A stretch of 64,000 bases of DNA from Phytophthora colocasiae (taxonomy: Eukaryota; Oomycota; Peronosporomycetes; Peronosporales; Peronosporaceae). Positions 24,500-35,911 of the stretch are shown here, piece after piece. Below the pieces are notes generated by a model, which searched no databases, was not told the DNA's origin, and saw nothing but the letters and a program-made list of their open reading frames with translations. The stretch spans positions 868,001 through 932,000 of the forward strand of contig JAGKQI010000096.1 in NCBI GenBank assembly GCA_018806915.1, read 5' to 3'. The translations under genes were made by a program, and so were the position numbers. Each line of letters begins with the position of its first letter. Position 1 is the first letter of the stretch.

Positions 24500-27400
24500 G
24501 AGCTTTATGGTGTGGATTAGGGATTTTGAGGCGTTTATCGTATTTTGTGGAGCACTGCATGTATCTTGTAACCATTCATCAGGCTGCAGGAACGCCAGAA
24601 AGCTCCGTGCTAGAGTACATCAGCAAGTCTGCGCCAGCCGAAATGAAGGGCACACTGACGTCAAGGTTGGGCGACCAGAAAACAGACTACGTGAAAAAAA
24701 CAGAAGAGCTACCCCCTTTTTTTTCAACGCCACGAGCGCGACCTTGGCGGAACAAGACGTCCAAACCGAGACACTATCAACCACGTTGCTGACCCTAGCG
24801 ACACCAGATCCTGCTTCCGGTGTGTTGAAACAGGCCATCTCAAGCGTGACTGTCCGAAAAGAAACTCGCCGCAAGCCCGACAAGGTAATCACTTTGTGCT
24901 TGCCGTGAACAAAACCGAAGGTGGTGTGGACAACACTTCGGTCTTGGACAGCGGAGAAAGTCGACACCTTGAGCGAAGTGCTGATATGCTTCAAGACGCT
25001 GTTAACGTAGACGAAGAGTGCATCGTGGCATGCGGCGCTATGCTTTCGGTCAAGCTCAAGAGAAACGTCACCATAGAAGTCACCACAAACGGAAGAACTC
25101 ACTTCATCACGCTGACAGACGTCTACTTCTCCGAAAACCTCCCGCGAAACATAATTTCGTACGTGAAGCTCGAGCGCCAAGGCGACTTGCTGCAGTATCA
25201 AGGAGAAAAGTGATACATCGGACGTCATCGGTTCTTTTTGGTCACTGCAATTAACATCACCGATACGATCAACTGGCGCGTGTTCTACACTGTCTCATTT
25301 AGACTGCGGGGACATGCGTTTGCTTGCTTCGAGCGCATGTCAGGCAGTTTTGTCGTGTCCGATCGGTAAGTTTGATACCGGATCCCGGCTCTGCTGCCAT
25401 TCTCTCGATCATACGCCAGCTGACCGACGCGGAAACAGGTATTTCGTCAACTTCGTGGACCACAAGTCCAACTACTGCAGAGTGTTCGTTGTAAGGACGA
25501 AGGACGCGGCGGCTAAAATCTTCCGAGCATTTCCTGACCTATTTCGAGAAGAGGTTCAATTGTCGAGTGCACGTGCTGCGCACCGGCAGAGGCGGTGAAT
25601 ACCGAAACGTTGACCTTTTCTGCAAGTCGTCGGAGTGGCACGGCAAATAAGCGAGATTAATAATCCAGCATCGAACGGAAAAGCAGAGAAGATGCGCAGG
25701 ACTATCTTGAATATGGCCCGATCGATGATTTTTGCGTTAGGACTGCCGCTTGGTTTCTGGGGAGATGCGGTTGAGTATGGCGCCTACATACTCAGCAGAG
25801 TGTCGACGAGAACCAACGCCAAGCGAATGTCGCTAATCGAGGTTCTGAAGGGCGTAAAGCTAAGACTTGCGGGTATCGTGACGTTCGGCAGCGAATGTTC
25901 TGTCGTGAAAGCAGCGCTGAAACCTCGGCCACAAGTCCATATCATTGTGGAAAAAAATGATGATACCAAAGGATACCGGCTTTACCTTCCTGCGGATAAG
26001 GTGGTTATGATCTCGCAGCACGTGCAGCACGTGGATACTCTCAACGATGAGTGGAACAACCAGCTTCAATAACAGTTGCAGTCTGAAGACCAGGATTAGG
26101 CCGTCACAGCAAGCTCAGGAAAAACCAAGGGTAACATGCGCAAGCCACAACGCGCTAGAAGGTCGAAGCGTTCGGATTCTCGATTGGAAGGAGAATCACT
26201 GTCGGAAGGAGTCTCCTCCGTCAAGACGCTGTCAGACGGGAATGGAATATCACCCCGAGTGCGAAGGAAGAACTCGTCCGCGAACGAGGTACATGGGTTT
26301 GCAACATGTACCAGTCGTGGAATCTTGCAGCTACACCTGAACCTGGAAACTATCGAGAGGCCATGAAATCCGAGGAAGCCGACAATTGGAAGGAGGTAGT
26401 GGTGGAGAAGCTGTCGGTGCTCGTAAGGAATGGAACTGGGAACTAATTCCAAGATCAACGGGTTCGCGAATCCTACACACTATGCGGGTGTTCAAGACAA
26501 TCGAACGTCGCACGGACTGCATGGCTGTATGCTGGAACGAGCAGGAGCTCGGAGTGAATTACACGTTGACGTTTTCCGCAGTGCTCGATATGTCAACGGG
26601 TAAAGTGCTGCTCGTGATGGCTCAAATCTGGGGTGTCCCCGCTCGGCACGGTCACGTGAAAGCGGGTAAAGAAGAAGGGATCGAGACCTACATAGCCGTG
26701 CCTGATGAAATGGAGATTGATGAAGAAACCCTACGACGCTTAGGGGTGAGGAGCAAACGAGAAATAGTGCTGATGATGCTTAAGAGCTTGTATGGGCTTG
26801 AGCAGGTGGGAACAATATGGAATCAGTTGCTTCATAAGACACTACGCAAGTTGGGATTCGTCCAATGCTATGCAGACAGTTGCTTCTATCACAAACAAAA
26901 TGCCGACGGGATGACACTCGTTGGTGTGTATGTCGACGATCTACTCGTCACCAGTACTAGCGATGTCAGAGCTGACCATTTATTTTCGGATATGCAGTGT
27001 CTGGTGCTGAAGGACTAAGGGGTGGTAACCAAGTTTCTTGATGTTCATTTCGAGCAGATTGGTGCCGGCTGGATACTTGATCAAGCGCAAACCATCGGCG
27101 AAATGCTTACGAGGTTTGTCCTAGCAGAGGCAAATCCGGTGAGAGCTCCAATCCGGAAAGATGCAGACGTCGATGATGTGTTACTACGAGAAGGCACGCG
27201 TGAACGACCGACCGTACGCAGGTTTCAGTCACTCGTGGGTAGCTTGCTGTAGGTGGCAAGATACACACGACCCGATACTTCTTTCGCGGTTCATCGTGTT
27301 ACTCGACGTTCTCACGCGCCAAATGAGTCAGACTAGCGCTTGGCCAAGCAAATAGCACGATATCTCATCTGGAACTATCGATGTTGAGTTTGAGATGACG

Positions 27401-27900
27401 GCGGTGCCGGCGAAAAGGGGCATGAAGATCAAGGCGTTCAGTGACGTGGATTTTGCGGCCGACGCCAGTGACCGTAACTACGTGAGCGAGGTGGTTCTGG
27501 TGCTTGGTGGTGCCTTCGTGGGATCTGTGCAAGAACCAGACTGGGGTTGCGCTTTCCACAATGGAAGCCGAGGTCGTGGCCGCTTCGCACACGACCATCG
27601 AAATGCTCGGATTAAGGGAGTTGCTGATGGAGATTAGTGTGGCTGTTGAAGACCCGCTAGGAAGTACGTGTCGACAACCAAGCCGCGATTAAGCAAATCG
27701 AATAAGAGAATACTTCCGGAAGAGCGAAGCACCTTGATGTGCGTTACAAGTTCACTAAAGATTTGAGCAAGAAAGGAGTGATCGAAATTGAGTACTGCGA
27801 CTCTAAGGAGATAACCGCCGACTTACTGACGAAGGCGCTCGCGGCGCAACGTTTAAAGGAGCTGAGGATGTTGGGTAGTTTGCGAAAGGCTACAGGGTGA
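24500..27900 (+). pseudogene. Copia gag-pol, degenerate
   Basis: Parts in order: gag with zinc knuckle CFRCVETGHLKRDC at 24812-24853 (CX2CX4HX4C); protease-like LDSGESRH shortly after; integrase pieces at about 25430-26070 (GNRYFVNFVDHKSNYCRVFV, then NNPASNGKAEKMRRTILNMA); reverse transcriptase at 26386-27018 with the VGVYVDDLLVTST active site; RNase H at about 27395-27640 with FSDVDFAAD and ALSTMEAEVVAASH. Stops and frameshifts lie between nearly every part (for example TAA at 27016 and TAG near 27250), so no polyprotein can be made. Confidence 0.9.
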
Positions 27901-27929
27901 TTAGCAACTCTAAGCATGTCGGGGAGGAG

Positions 27930-28085
27930 TGTTGGAAACCACTGAGTCGTTTCGGTCGGTTAGCAACCCCCGCGGAGATTGCGAGTAGGAGTCGTAGGTA
28001 ACGGACGCTAGTCGATAAGGCCGAAGCAATAAACCAGTTCTATATTTACCGTCAACTACTCAAGTCCCCTCTAGCCGAATCAATA
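27930..28085 (+). repeat. Right LTR of the copia element
   Basis: 156 bp, related to the left LTR. It is preceded by a purine tract and followed by the GGGAC target duplication. Confidence 0.9.
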
Positions 28086-28470
28086 GGGACCGCCTTCTCC
28101 GTCCGCCTCACCGCCACACAAGAGAGTCAAACGCCAAGATCTGGTGGATCGCAAAGCCAAAAACAAGACCATTGACTTCTTTGTCATTAAAGAAACACCG
28201 CGGGTGTTTTGCAAGCCGGAAGCGGCTGCGCTTGCGTGGGGCGAATGCATCCAGGACGTCAATTAAGCCGTCGCGGAGGCGTACCTGCTCGCCAATCTGC
28301 ACGTGCTTTACCAGTTGAAAGACGGCCGTCCTCTCTGCAAGATCGATGCCAAGGACTTGTACCAACCGTGCCTGAGTCTTGTCACTAGCTTCCTCGCCGG
28401 GGAAAGTTTGAAAGGTTTTGAAAGAGCAACAGACGAAGGTTCGAAGACGGAGATGGGGATCCAACGGTAG
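28086..28470 (+). pseudogene. 3' part of the ORF broken by the copia insertion
   Basis: Reads from the target duplication as PPSPSASPPHKRVKRQDL, then KAKNKTIDFFVIKETPRVFC, with an in-frame TAA at about 28264 after ECIQDVN. Similar-quality coding text continues after the stop (AVAEAYLLANLHVLYQLKDG) to about 28470. It is an unrecognised family, already damaged or damaged since insertion. Confidence 0.6.
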
Positions 28471-28499
28471 GCCTTCACCCACAGAAGCCCCGCCTAACT

Positions 28500-29450
28500 G
28501 AACGGGAAAGAGGGAAGATTGACGGAATGTTTGAAGCCGGAATGAGCAAGCGCAGCATCGCTCGTAGTCTAAACAGAAGCCCCAACACCATTTGCCGGGC
28601 GTTGGCCCTCAACCTCCTCCAAAAAAAAGCTCGAATGGTCGCTAAACACCACAAATGCAATGGGGCTGCGTCTGTACTCACTGAACGCAACCTCAGGCGC
28701 ATCGTCCTTATAGCAGCACGGGGAGAGCACTCAGCCTCGCAGCTCCCGCTCAATGCTCACGTGAAGACTATCCAACGTACCCTAGAAAAGGTGGACTGGC
28801 TAGTGTTCACGAAAATGGTCAACACACTACCACTTAAGCCGGAGGACAAAGCCAAATGCATGGCGTGGGCTCGACAGAAGTTTCTGCTCAAGAATAGTGG
28901 GGGGCCTTTTGGGATTCCATTATCTTCTCAGACGAGAAGAAATATAATCTCGACGGGCCCGATGGCTTTCAAAACTGTTGGCGGGATTTACGACGGCCAC
29001 CACGTACTACTAAACGAAAGCAAGCAGGCGGTGGTTCGGTTATGGTCTGGGTTGAATTTAGCACACATGGTAAGTCACACCTTGTGGCAAGCAGAACTCG
29101 GATGACTATGTGTACACATTGTCTGGGTTTCTGTTTCCATTTGCTTAGGTACAGATTTTATCTTTAGGTAATGCCAGTATTCACACACCAGCCCGCACAA
29201 AGGACTTCTTTGCTGACCAAGAAGTCACAGTGCTCGCCTGGCCATCTAAGTCGCCGGATTCAAATCCGACAGAACGTTTGTGGTCAATCATGAGCAAAAG
29301 AGTTCACAATAACGGCAAGCAGTTCGATAAGGTACCTGGTCTGAAGGAAGCACTATTCGACGCCTGGAATTCTATCCCAACGGCGATGTTACAGTCTCTC
29401 GTAAAATCAATGCCACGGCGTAATCGGTGTGAATGGAGATTAAACTCTCT
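28500..29450 (+). pseudogene. Tc1/mariner-type transposase relic
   Basis: The N-terminal part, 28527-28900, holds an HTH (GMSKRSIARSLNRSPNTICR). The catalytic part is frameshifted. DSIIFSDEKKYNLDGPDGF starts at about 28914 and gives the first Asp. WPSKSPDSNPTERLWSIMS at about 29239 gives the final D/E motif region. At least two frameshifts and a stop separate the pieces. The family's DDE transposases cut and paste at TA; no clear flanking inverted repeats were found. Confidence 0.8.
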
Positions 29451-29606
29451 ACTAAATAGCTTTGTAAAGGTGTTTTTGTCCGATTTAATTTATCGCAGTG
29501 CTGAAAATGGAAAGTTGTATGGGAGGTGCCCTACAGAGATCAAATTCGCGTTCGTTAGCACTAGCCATTTTTTAAAGGGTTGGGGTGACGTCCTCCCCCG
29601 GAACCT

Positions 29607-30908
29607 GTGGCCAGCGTGATACTAGTGACGGGCTTCCGGCAGGTGCTCTCGGGCATCTGCAAGTCCTTTGCGGGTCTCCGCCTCTGCTCCCCCCCCCCCG
29701 TCCAAGACGCCGTGTCTCCATCCAAACTCCGTCCCAATCAGTCTAACCGCCTGCGTATAGGCACGTTTAATGTCCAATCCTTAGGTTCTCACCGAAGACA
29801 GCACGACACTCTCCCCCGCGACTTACAGCGCTACAACGTGGACATCCTCGGAATTCAAGAGACGAAGATCATCGCACTTGGACAGGAGAAGATTGGCGAC
29901 TACACGCTGCTCACTCTCCCTGCCACACAAGAGCGCCATGGCGTCGGGTTTGCCATCCCAGCTCGCCTACGGCCATACCTGTGGCGATACTGGGCACACA
30001 GCTACCGCATTGGCATCGTTCAACTTAACCTTCCGCACACGGGACGCATCAACGTTCTATCAGCGTACGCACCCCATAGCGACCGCCCTCTACGAGAAGC
30101 TGATCGATTCTACCAAGGCCTACACGCCTTGCTACAGACTCTCCCAAGCCGCGACATCACCATCATCTCCGGAGACTTCAACGCTAAACTAGGACACCAA
30201 CGATCCGGGGAAACCTTCCTCGGATCGCCCGCGGACGTCGCAACAGAAACGGCCACGCTCTTGCTAACTTTTGTCACTCATTCAATTTGTTTGCAACTAA
30301 CACAGGTTTCCAGAAGCGCGCCAAGCACAAAACAACATGGAGTCAACGCCGAGTTACGCACTCTGTCTACAACCAAATCGACTACATCCTGTGCCCACAA
30401 AACTGCCGCCGCATGGATGCCCAATCCTGGGGCGGCACCGAAACTCCATCCGACCACAAACTAGTGACCGCAGACTTCACACTACGCCAAGCCCGACGCC
30501 TTCGCTTCAGACCCAGGACCTGCACCGCTCGACCGCTTCGCCTCGCTCGAGAACAACTTATTCATGATGAAAGTACTCGGGCAAACTACAACCTAGCGTT
30601 TGAGGAAGCCCTGCACCACCAAGACACTGATACAACTATTCCTGTCCCAATGCAATGGACAACGACTCTGAACACAATCCGCTCCACGGCTGAAGCAACT
30701 ATCGACTATGCCACCCCCCGGCCACGTCACCACCGTTACGCCGATGCGGTCTTACGCGAACTCACGTCCCGTCAGCGAGAACTTCAACTACGCATCTACA
30801 ATGACCGACATGCCAGTACAACAGCTCTACGTCGCGAACGCAACTTGATCCTCCACCAGATCCGGAACCGCTGCCGTGATTTGGCTAATATGGATGAATA
30901 TCGTATTT
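29607..30908 (+). pseudogene. LINE endonuclease domain
   Basis: Motifs of the APE fold: RIGTFNVQSLGSHRRQH, GIQETKI, INVLSAYAPHSD, IISGDFNAKLG and, after a frameshift near 30265, QIDYILCPQ and SDHKLVTADF. A basic linker toward the reverse transcriptase (REQLIHDESTRANYNLAFEE) continues to about 30900, where the LINE text breaks off. Confidence 0.85.
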
Positions 30909-31369
30909 TTTCCGACAGACAACTTAGTAGGATTGTGCAACGAATGAAATGAATGGCACTCTGACCAATCACGGAGTCTCCATTCACTATTTTCATCCAA
31001 TAAAACCGCTTAAAGATAAAGTTTTAGTTCCGACAGCTTCCGACAAATATTTGTCGGAAGCGAGACGTTCTAACATGTATATGCAGATAGTAGAAATGTA
31101 GTCAAGTATACACTATTCAAATATCCTCATAATTACTACAAATAGGCAAAAACCTAATATAGGACATTTGTGGAGCTGGTGGTCCTCCACACTCTGAAAC
31201 AGCAGAAGCGCCAGGCAGGAACCAGTATGAGTATCTCTGCACTCATCCCTACGAACACGCAAAAGCGCGCACTACAGGGATCAGTGCTTTCGAGCGTATG
31301 CTTAAAGCAGAAAATGTGTCTATGAATGTAATTCAAGCCTGTGTAGTTAGTGACAGCTCCGGCAAAACC

Positions 31370-33000
31370 TTGCGGCCATCATGGACCGCTTTGGCTACTA
31401 CCTGGCGACGTATGAAGGTAAGAAAGGTAAGTTGGCGTCTAACACATGCCATTTCATACTTTAGGAACGTTAAGCATTGGTTTTTTGATGAGCATCCTCA
31501 TCTTCGGGTTCCCACCGAGTTAATCCTGCTAAAGCAAAGGCAAGACTTTAGAAAAACATTGCTTGAAACGTGACAATGGGGATTACTAACAAAGCTCCGC
31601 CTTGTACGAAGGCGGATTTAAGTGCTGCTAATTCGCTATGTGTACAGGACGGCCTCTGTTGCTACCGACTACGAAGATGCGGCACTCGCGTGCCTCATGT
31701 GGCACTGTTTTGGGCGCTCCTCGGATCTCGGCTACATCAGCAAGCAGCACATCACAATGTCAGCAGACAACATTTTCTACGTACGCATGCTTCGCGTAAA
31801 AACCGCTGAAGAGCAAGGCCTCACCCTCGTACCTGACCGCGACGATTTCCTCACTTGCCCCCTGCACACGCTTGCCGTCGCTCTCGTGATGCAGGAGGCG
31901 CCGTGTGCCTCGCTGCTAAGTCAGCTTCCCTCTCTCACCACCACCGCACCAACCTCGCTAGGTGCTGGAGCACCTCTGCTTGAGGTGCTGCGGGTTAGCG
32001 TCGCCGATTGCAACGACACTGCACTGGAATTGGGAGCGTCCACGTCGCTACCCAGCATCGCCACCCTGCCACCCACACTAAGTCCGCCCAGCCCCAGCTC
32101 GTCCCAAGCCACCACTGCCGCCCTACCAGCTCAGCCTCCAGCATCAAGTCCCGCAAGGTGCAGCCAAAGTCGCGGCGAGGACGGAGTCCAAGCGTACGTC
32201 AACCGCTTTTTGAAGCGGGTGGCTGAACTCGGCTGGAGCAACCAGCAACCTGACCTCGCACTCCTTTCGCCGTGGAGGAGCCCAGCACGCCAACGGAGAC
32301 GAGCGCCTAGCTGCACAGTGGATCTTTGACCGGGGGTCATGGGATATGACCCGCACAAACAAAGGGTTCGCTTATGTCTTCAACACCCCGCGCGAAGACC
32401 GAAAGGTTGCCAGAGTGCTGAGCGGCTGGAGCGCTGACGAAGTTCCCGTTATCGTGGACGTTGCAGCGCTGGATCATGGTGCACAGGAACGCATAGCGCG
32501 CTTGGAAGAGCTGCTGTTCAGTTCCTGCATCGGGCTGGCAGACGCAAAGCTAAACGTTAGTCGCAAGGTCATTGGAGTGCTGACAGCTTACCTTATCAAG
32601 TATTTCCCGCAAGTTAAGGCGCAGGCGCCTGACACATTGTTCGTTGCGCGTATCGAGGAATGTTTGCGCGTGGCTGATATCCGGTCGCCGACATGCTGGC
32701 TTGGTCAATGGCTATCAATTCCGCTGCTGCTGCGAGCCCTGAACAAGCACACGAAAAATCGGAGGCAAAGAGCAACTGCTGCCACGCTGGGTGTCACCAT
32801 GAGGCTGTCATTAGCGAGATTATTGAGAGCAACCGGCTCATGTCTGCGCGTCTGCTCGCGATGGAGGCGATCGTCCTGAAGAAGCGCTACCTGTCAAGAA
32901 TACTAATGAACAAGGACAAGAACAAGCGTCGTCAGAGCAAGCACCACCCCAAAGCGAAGAAAGAAAGCTGCTACAAACCTGTCATCGCTGTGGTATGAGT
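31370..33000 (+). pseudogene. Crypton tyrosine recombinase, frameshifted
   Basis: Core-binding-like text appears first (MDRFGYYLATYEGKKGKLAS, then YFRNVKHWFFDEHPHL). The catalytic part starts with VYRTASVATDYEDAALACLM, then WHCFGRSSDLGYISKQ, giving the first Arg, and RVKTAEEQGLTLVPD. The second catalytic box HSFRRGGAQHAN begins at 32259, one frame over from the preceding ORF, so a single-base shift separates them. The likely nucleophile Tyr lies in TRTNKGFAYVFNT at about 32370. The order R...HxxR...Y is that of tyrosine recombinases. Family placement as Crypton is from resemblance to oomycete elements. It is inactive as it stands. Confidence 0.75.
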
Positions 33001-33009
33001 GGTACACGA

Positions 33010-33380
33010 GGATTCCCCGTGTCTGGCATTCTAGCGACCGCCAGAAGAAGTCCGACTATCGCCTGGGCGTTGCGTACATGAAACTCTTTCTTGATGGTGG
33101 ATTCGAGCTGCGCGAGGAAGCGGTGAACTTCAAAGACCGTGTCCTCGAAGTAGGAGAAGCGCTGAAACAGCCGTCACTTGCGTTCTTGAAGAAGCAGAAA
33201 ATCCGGGCAAAAGGAGCAAGCAGTGTACTGCGCGAAATGCGCAAGCTTCATCGATCTGGCGCACTTGACAGTCGCATCATGGTATATCGCAGCCACCTCG
33301 CCCTGGAGAGGATCGTCGACCCAGCGCCGGCTGCTTCACAAGATGTTCTACAAGTAGTAGGACAAGAGTTAGCAGCATAA
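33010..33380 (+). other. Basic C-terminal ORF of the Crypton
   Basis: An ORF reading YMKLFLDGGFELREEAVNFK and ALKQPSLAFLKKQKIRAKGA with its stop at 33378-33380. It is a helical, basic, probably nucleic-acid-binding segment carried by the element. Whether it was fused to the recombinase or separate is not visible. Confidence 0.5.
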
Positions 33381-33394
33381 TGACTCAATACGAT

Positions 33395-33465
33395 AATAAG
33401 CAGGTTAAGCCGACAGAAGGGACTCGAACCCTCAGCTCTTTACCATCAGAGCTCTGCACCTGCAG
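33395..33465 (-). other. tRNA-like remnant with D-arm and T-arm
   Basis: The minus strand reads a D-arm-like hairpin (AGAGCTCTGATGGTAAAGAGCT) joined almost directly to a T-arm containing GGGTTCGAGTCCC (33419-33431), an exact match to the pol III B box GGTTCGANTCC. TGTCGGC follows, like a 3' acceptor strand. The anticodon arm is missing, so it is not a functional tRNA. It may be a tRNA-derived piece captured by the element. Confidence 0.5.
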
Positions 33466-33821
33466 TGCCAGCGGTCTTGAGTGGCTTGCGTCTGCACCTT
33501 CAAGCCGCACGACGTCCTCCATCCACACGACATTCTCACACGGTGATCTCCAACCGCACGGCTTCCTCCTCCAGCTCCTCCAGCACGGCGTCCTCCTGCA
33601 GCACGGCGTCCTCCTCCAGCACAGCATCCTTCAGCAGCTCAGCATCCTCCAGCGGCGCTTCCCGTCGTCCGGCACGCCGTCGTCCAGATCGTCTGGGCAT
33701 CCGCACAGGAAGCTTGCCAGCGCCACCCGTGTCTCGTTCAGTCGCTGTTTGGGAGTGGGGAGAAAACTCAGACAGGAAAAAAAACCTCCCTCTTAGCGAG
33801 GTTTTTCCTGCTTGTCGGAAA

Positions 33822-35686
33822 TGTCGGTGAGTCGGAACCGTCACGATATGGAACTGGACGACAAAATCGCCCAAATCAAAAACCTCAGCCACACCGCTCA
33901 ATTCTACGAGGCCGTACGAGCGATCCGGCCGCGGCGCACAGAGCCCCTGCTACTCACAGACTCGGAAGGTAAGTATATCCTACACCGCAAAACGACTAAC
34001 GAACTCGTATGTGCCCACTTTAGGAAACAATTTGCCCTACCGACTCGAGAACCGATCACAGCAGATCTCGAGGCTCGCGCCCTGAATCAGCCGATCGCAC
34101 CCGAAGAACTAGTGCTCGCTCTCAGGAAGCTCAATAATCGTCGTGCAAGTGGGCCCGACTCAATTCCCGCGGAAATACTCAAATATGAAGCAGAAGTCAT
34201 TGCGCCTCATTTGGCAGCCCTCATCAACAGAAGCTTCGAACAAGGCGAACCGCTGGACCTCGGCGAAGGCACACTACTGTGTCTGTCTAAGCCGAACAAA
34301 CCTCGAGGTGCATGCTCAAGTCTCCGACCCATCGTCCTCCTCAACAGCATTCGCAAGGCCATCTCGCTACTCGTCCTTAACCGGATCTCGCCCGCCGTCA
34401 ATAACTACTTGTCTCCGCACCAAAGCGGCTTCAGGAAATCACGAAATACGGCTGATGCCGTCTGGACTCACCGCTGGCTGTGCGCACGGACCCAACGCTT
34501 CAAGGAAAGAATCCACATCCTCGGCATCGACCTCTCCAGAGCCTTCGACACTATCGACAGACAAAAACCCATCGCGACTCTTCAAGAATTTCTAACTGAC
34601 GACGACGTCAGACTCGTCAAACTTCTTCTCTGCAAGACAACACTAGCGCTCCGATCCGGCCGCCACCTGATGGACCCCTTCGAAAGCAACACAGGTACCC
34701 CACAAGACGACTCACTCTCACCCGTTTTATTTGTAGTTTACCTAGAAGCAGCTTTACGCGATGTAGCATAGGATCTGGAAGTACCGTACCCGCTACTGGA
34801 ACGAATGGTGGTCTACGCGGATGACGCAGACTTTATTTGCCATGACCCGACAGTCATCCAGCTTATCCTCGACCGAGCGCCAGACATACTCGCCCGTTGG
34901 TCTCTCCAAATGAATATCTCCAAAACAGACATTACCACGCTAGAGCGTCAGGTTACTCCGACCGGTGAAACTCCAAGCACTCGCGCAGCCGACGAACAGT
35001 GGCGGCTTACGCGTAAACTCGGTTCCCTCCTCGGTGACGCGGAAGAATTTAGCCGTCGCAAAACGCTGGCAGCGGCAGCACTTACGCGACTATAGACAGT
35101 GTGGCTACGGCCGCACCACGTCAGCGACGAAACCAGGATCCGGCTTTACAACTGCTACGTGCTGCCGGTATTGCTTTACAACTGTGGCACATGGGCCTTA
35201 ACAACCTCTGAGCTACACGGATTAGAGAGCTTTCATCGCCGCCAGCTCCGCCAAGTCCTCAGCATCCGCTACCCCCGTCACATGTCGAACCAGACCCTCT
35301 ACGAGACCTGCAACGAGCGTCCACTCCGCCACAAGATCACAACTGCACGATGGGGTCTCTTCGGCCACATACTGCGCCGACCTGCCATTCCAGCATTTAC
35401 CCAAATGGCGGCCTACTTCGCTGCAAGCGCCGCGGCCACATGGCGTGGCCGACCACGGACGACCCTACCGACCGTTCTCGACGCGGACCTCATTTCCTGC
35501 GGCTTTGGATATCGACTCCGCACCGCTCAGGACCTCAACGACTTACGCCAACTTGCTGTGGACAGACCAAAATGGAGACAACTCACGACATCAATCCAGG
35601 ACGCACTCCCAGCAAGGGGAGACCCGACATATGCGGACACCACTCTATGCCGCCGACTTGCTAAATTGAGTCTAGCGCAGGCATAA
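33822..35686 (+). pseudogene. LINE reverse transcriptase and C-terminal domain
   Basis: Reverse transcriptase blocks in order: RRASGPDSIPAEILKYE, RPIVLLNSIRKAISLLVLNR, HQSGFRKSRNTADAV, GIDLSRAFDTIDR, GTPQDDSLSPVLFVVYLEAA and, after an in-frame TAG at 34769, the catalytic YADDADFI at about 34814. A second stop lies at 35093-35095. The final ORF, 35099-35686, carries the region typical after the RT (HRRQLRQVLSIRYPRHMSNQ, RWGLFGHILRR). Two stops show it is dead. Confidence 0.88.
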
Positions 35687-35911
35687 CTTCGGCTACGCGA
35701 AAATGTACCTCCTTTCCTAGCACCAGCCACGTCTTTCTCATGACTGTATCCCGCATATGTAGTATGGCTCAACGCAGCTAAAGCAACTTTTGTTGGTGTC
35801 CGATCTAAATCTGTCGCGCAGTGTACATGTCTGGTTCATCCTGCAGGTTACCACGAGTTTATTTTTAGCCAATTGAAATGATAAGATCGGAAACTTTCAA
35901 GAATCGCCGCT

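Larger units (their letters stand above)
22277..28085 (+). mobile_element. Ty1/copia LTR retrotransposon, degenerate, carrying a MULE
   Basis: 5809 bp bounded by LTRs at 22277-22421 and 27930-28085, starting TGTTGGAAACCACTGAGT and ending CCGAATCAATA. The host sequence GGGAC is duplicated on both sides (22272-22276 and 28086-28090), a 5-bp target-site duplication. A purine tract GGGGAGGAG precedes the right LTR. The internal order is gag zinc knuckle, protease, integrase, reverse transcriptase and RNase H, which is the copia order. Many stops and frameshifts make it inactive. The LTRs differ by several substitutions and about 11 bp, so the insertion is not recent. Confidence 0.93.
30909..33821 (+). 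mobile_element. Crypton-type tyrosine-recombinase element inserted in the LINE
   Basis: LINE coding text stops near 30908 and resumes near 33822. The intervening DNA begins with TTTCCGACA (30909-30917) and ends with its reverse complement TGTCGGAAA (33813-33821). It encodes a tyrosine recombinase and a downstream basic region. A 24-bp perfect palindrome lies near the left end (31037-31060) and a hairpin near the right end (33772-33807). Cryptons are not known for long terminal inverted repeats, so the short inverted ends may be target or recombination-core sequence. The exact borders are my estimate. Confidence 0.7.
29600..35686 (+). mobile_element. APE-type non-LTR retrotransposon (LINE), split by a Crypton
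   Basis: The left piece (to about 30908) encodes the apurinic-type endonuclease; the right piece (from about 33822) encodes the reverse transcriptase and C-terminal region. The inserted 2.9 kb is the Crypton. Frameshifts and stops make it inactive. The 5' end and any poly-A tail were not located. Confidence 0.85.

Noticed and set aside
33772..33807. Hairpin as a bacterial rho-independent terminator
   Set aside because: The surroundings are eukaryotic transposon DNA. The structure is kept only as an element-end candidate.
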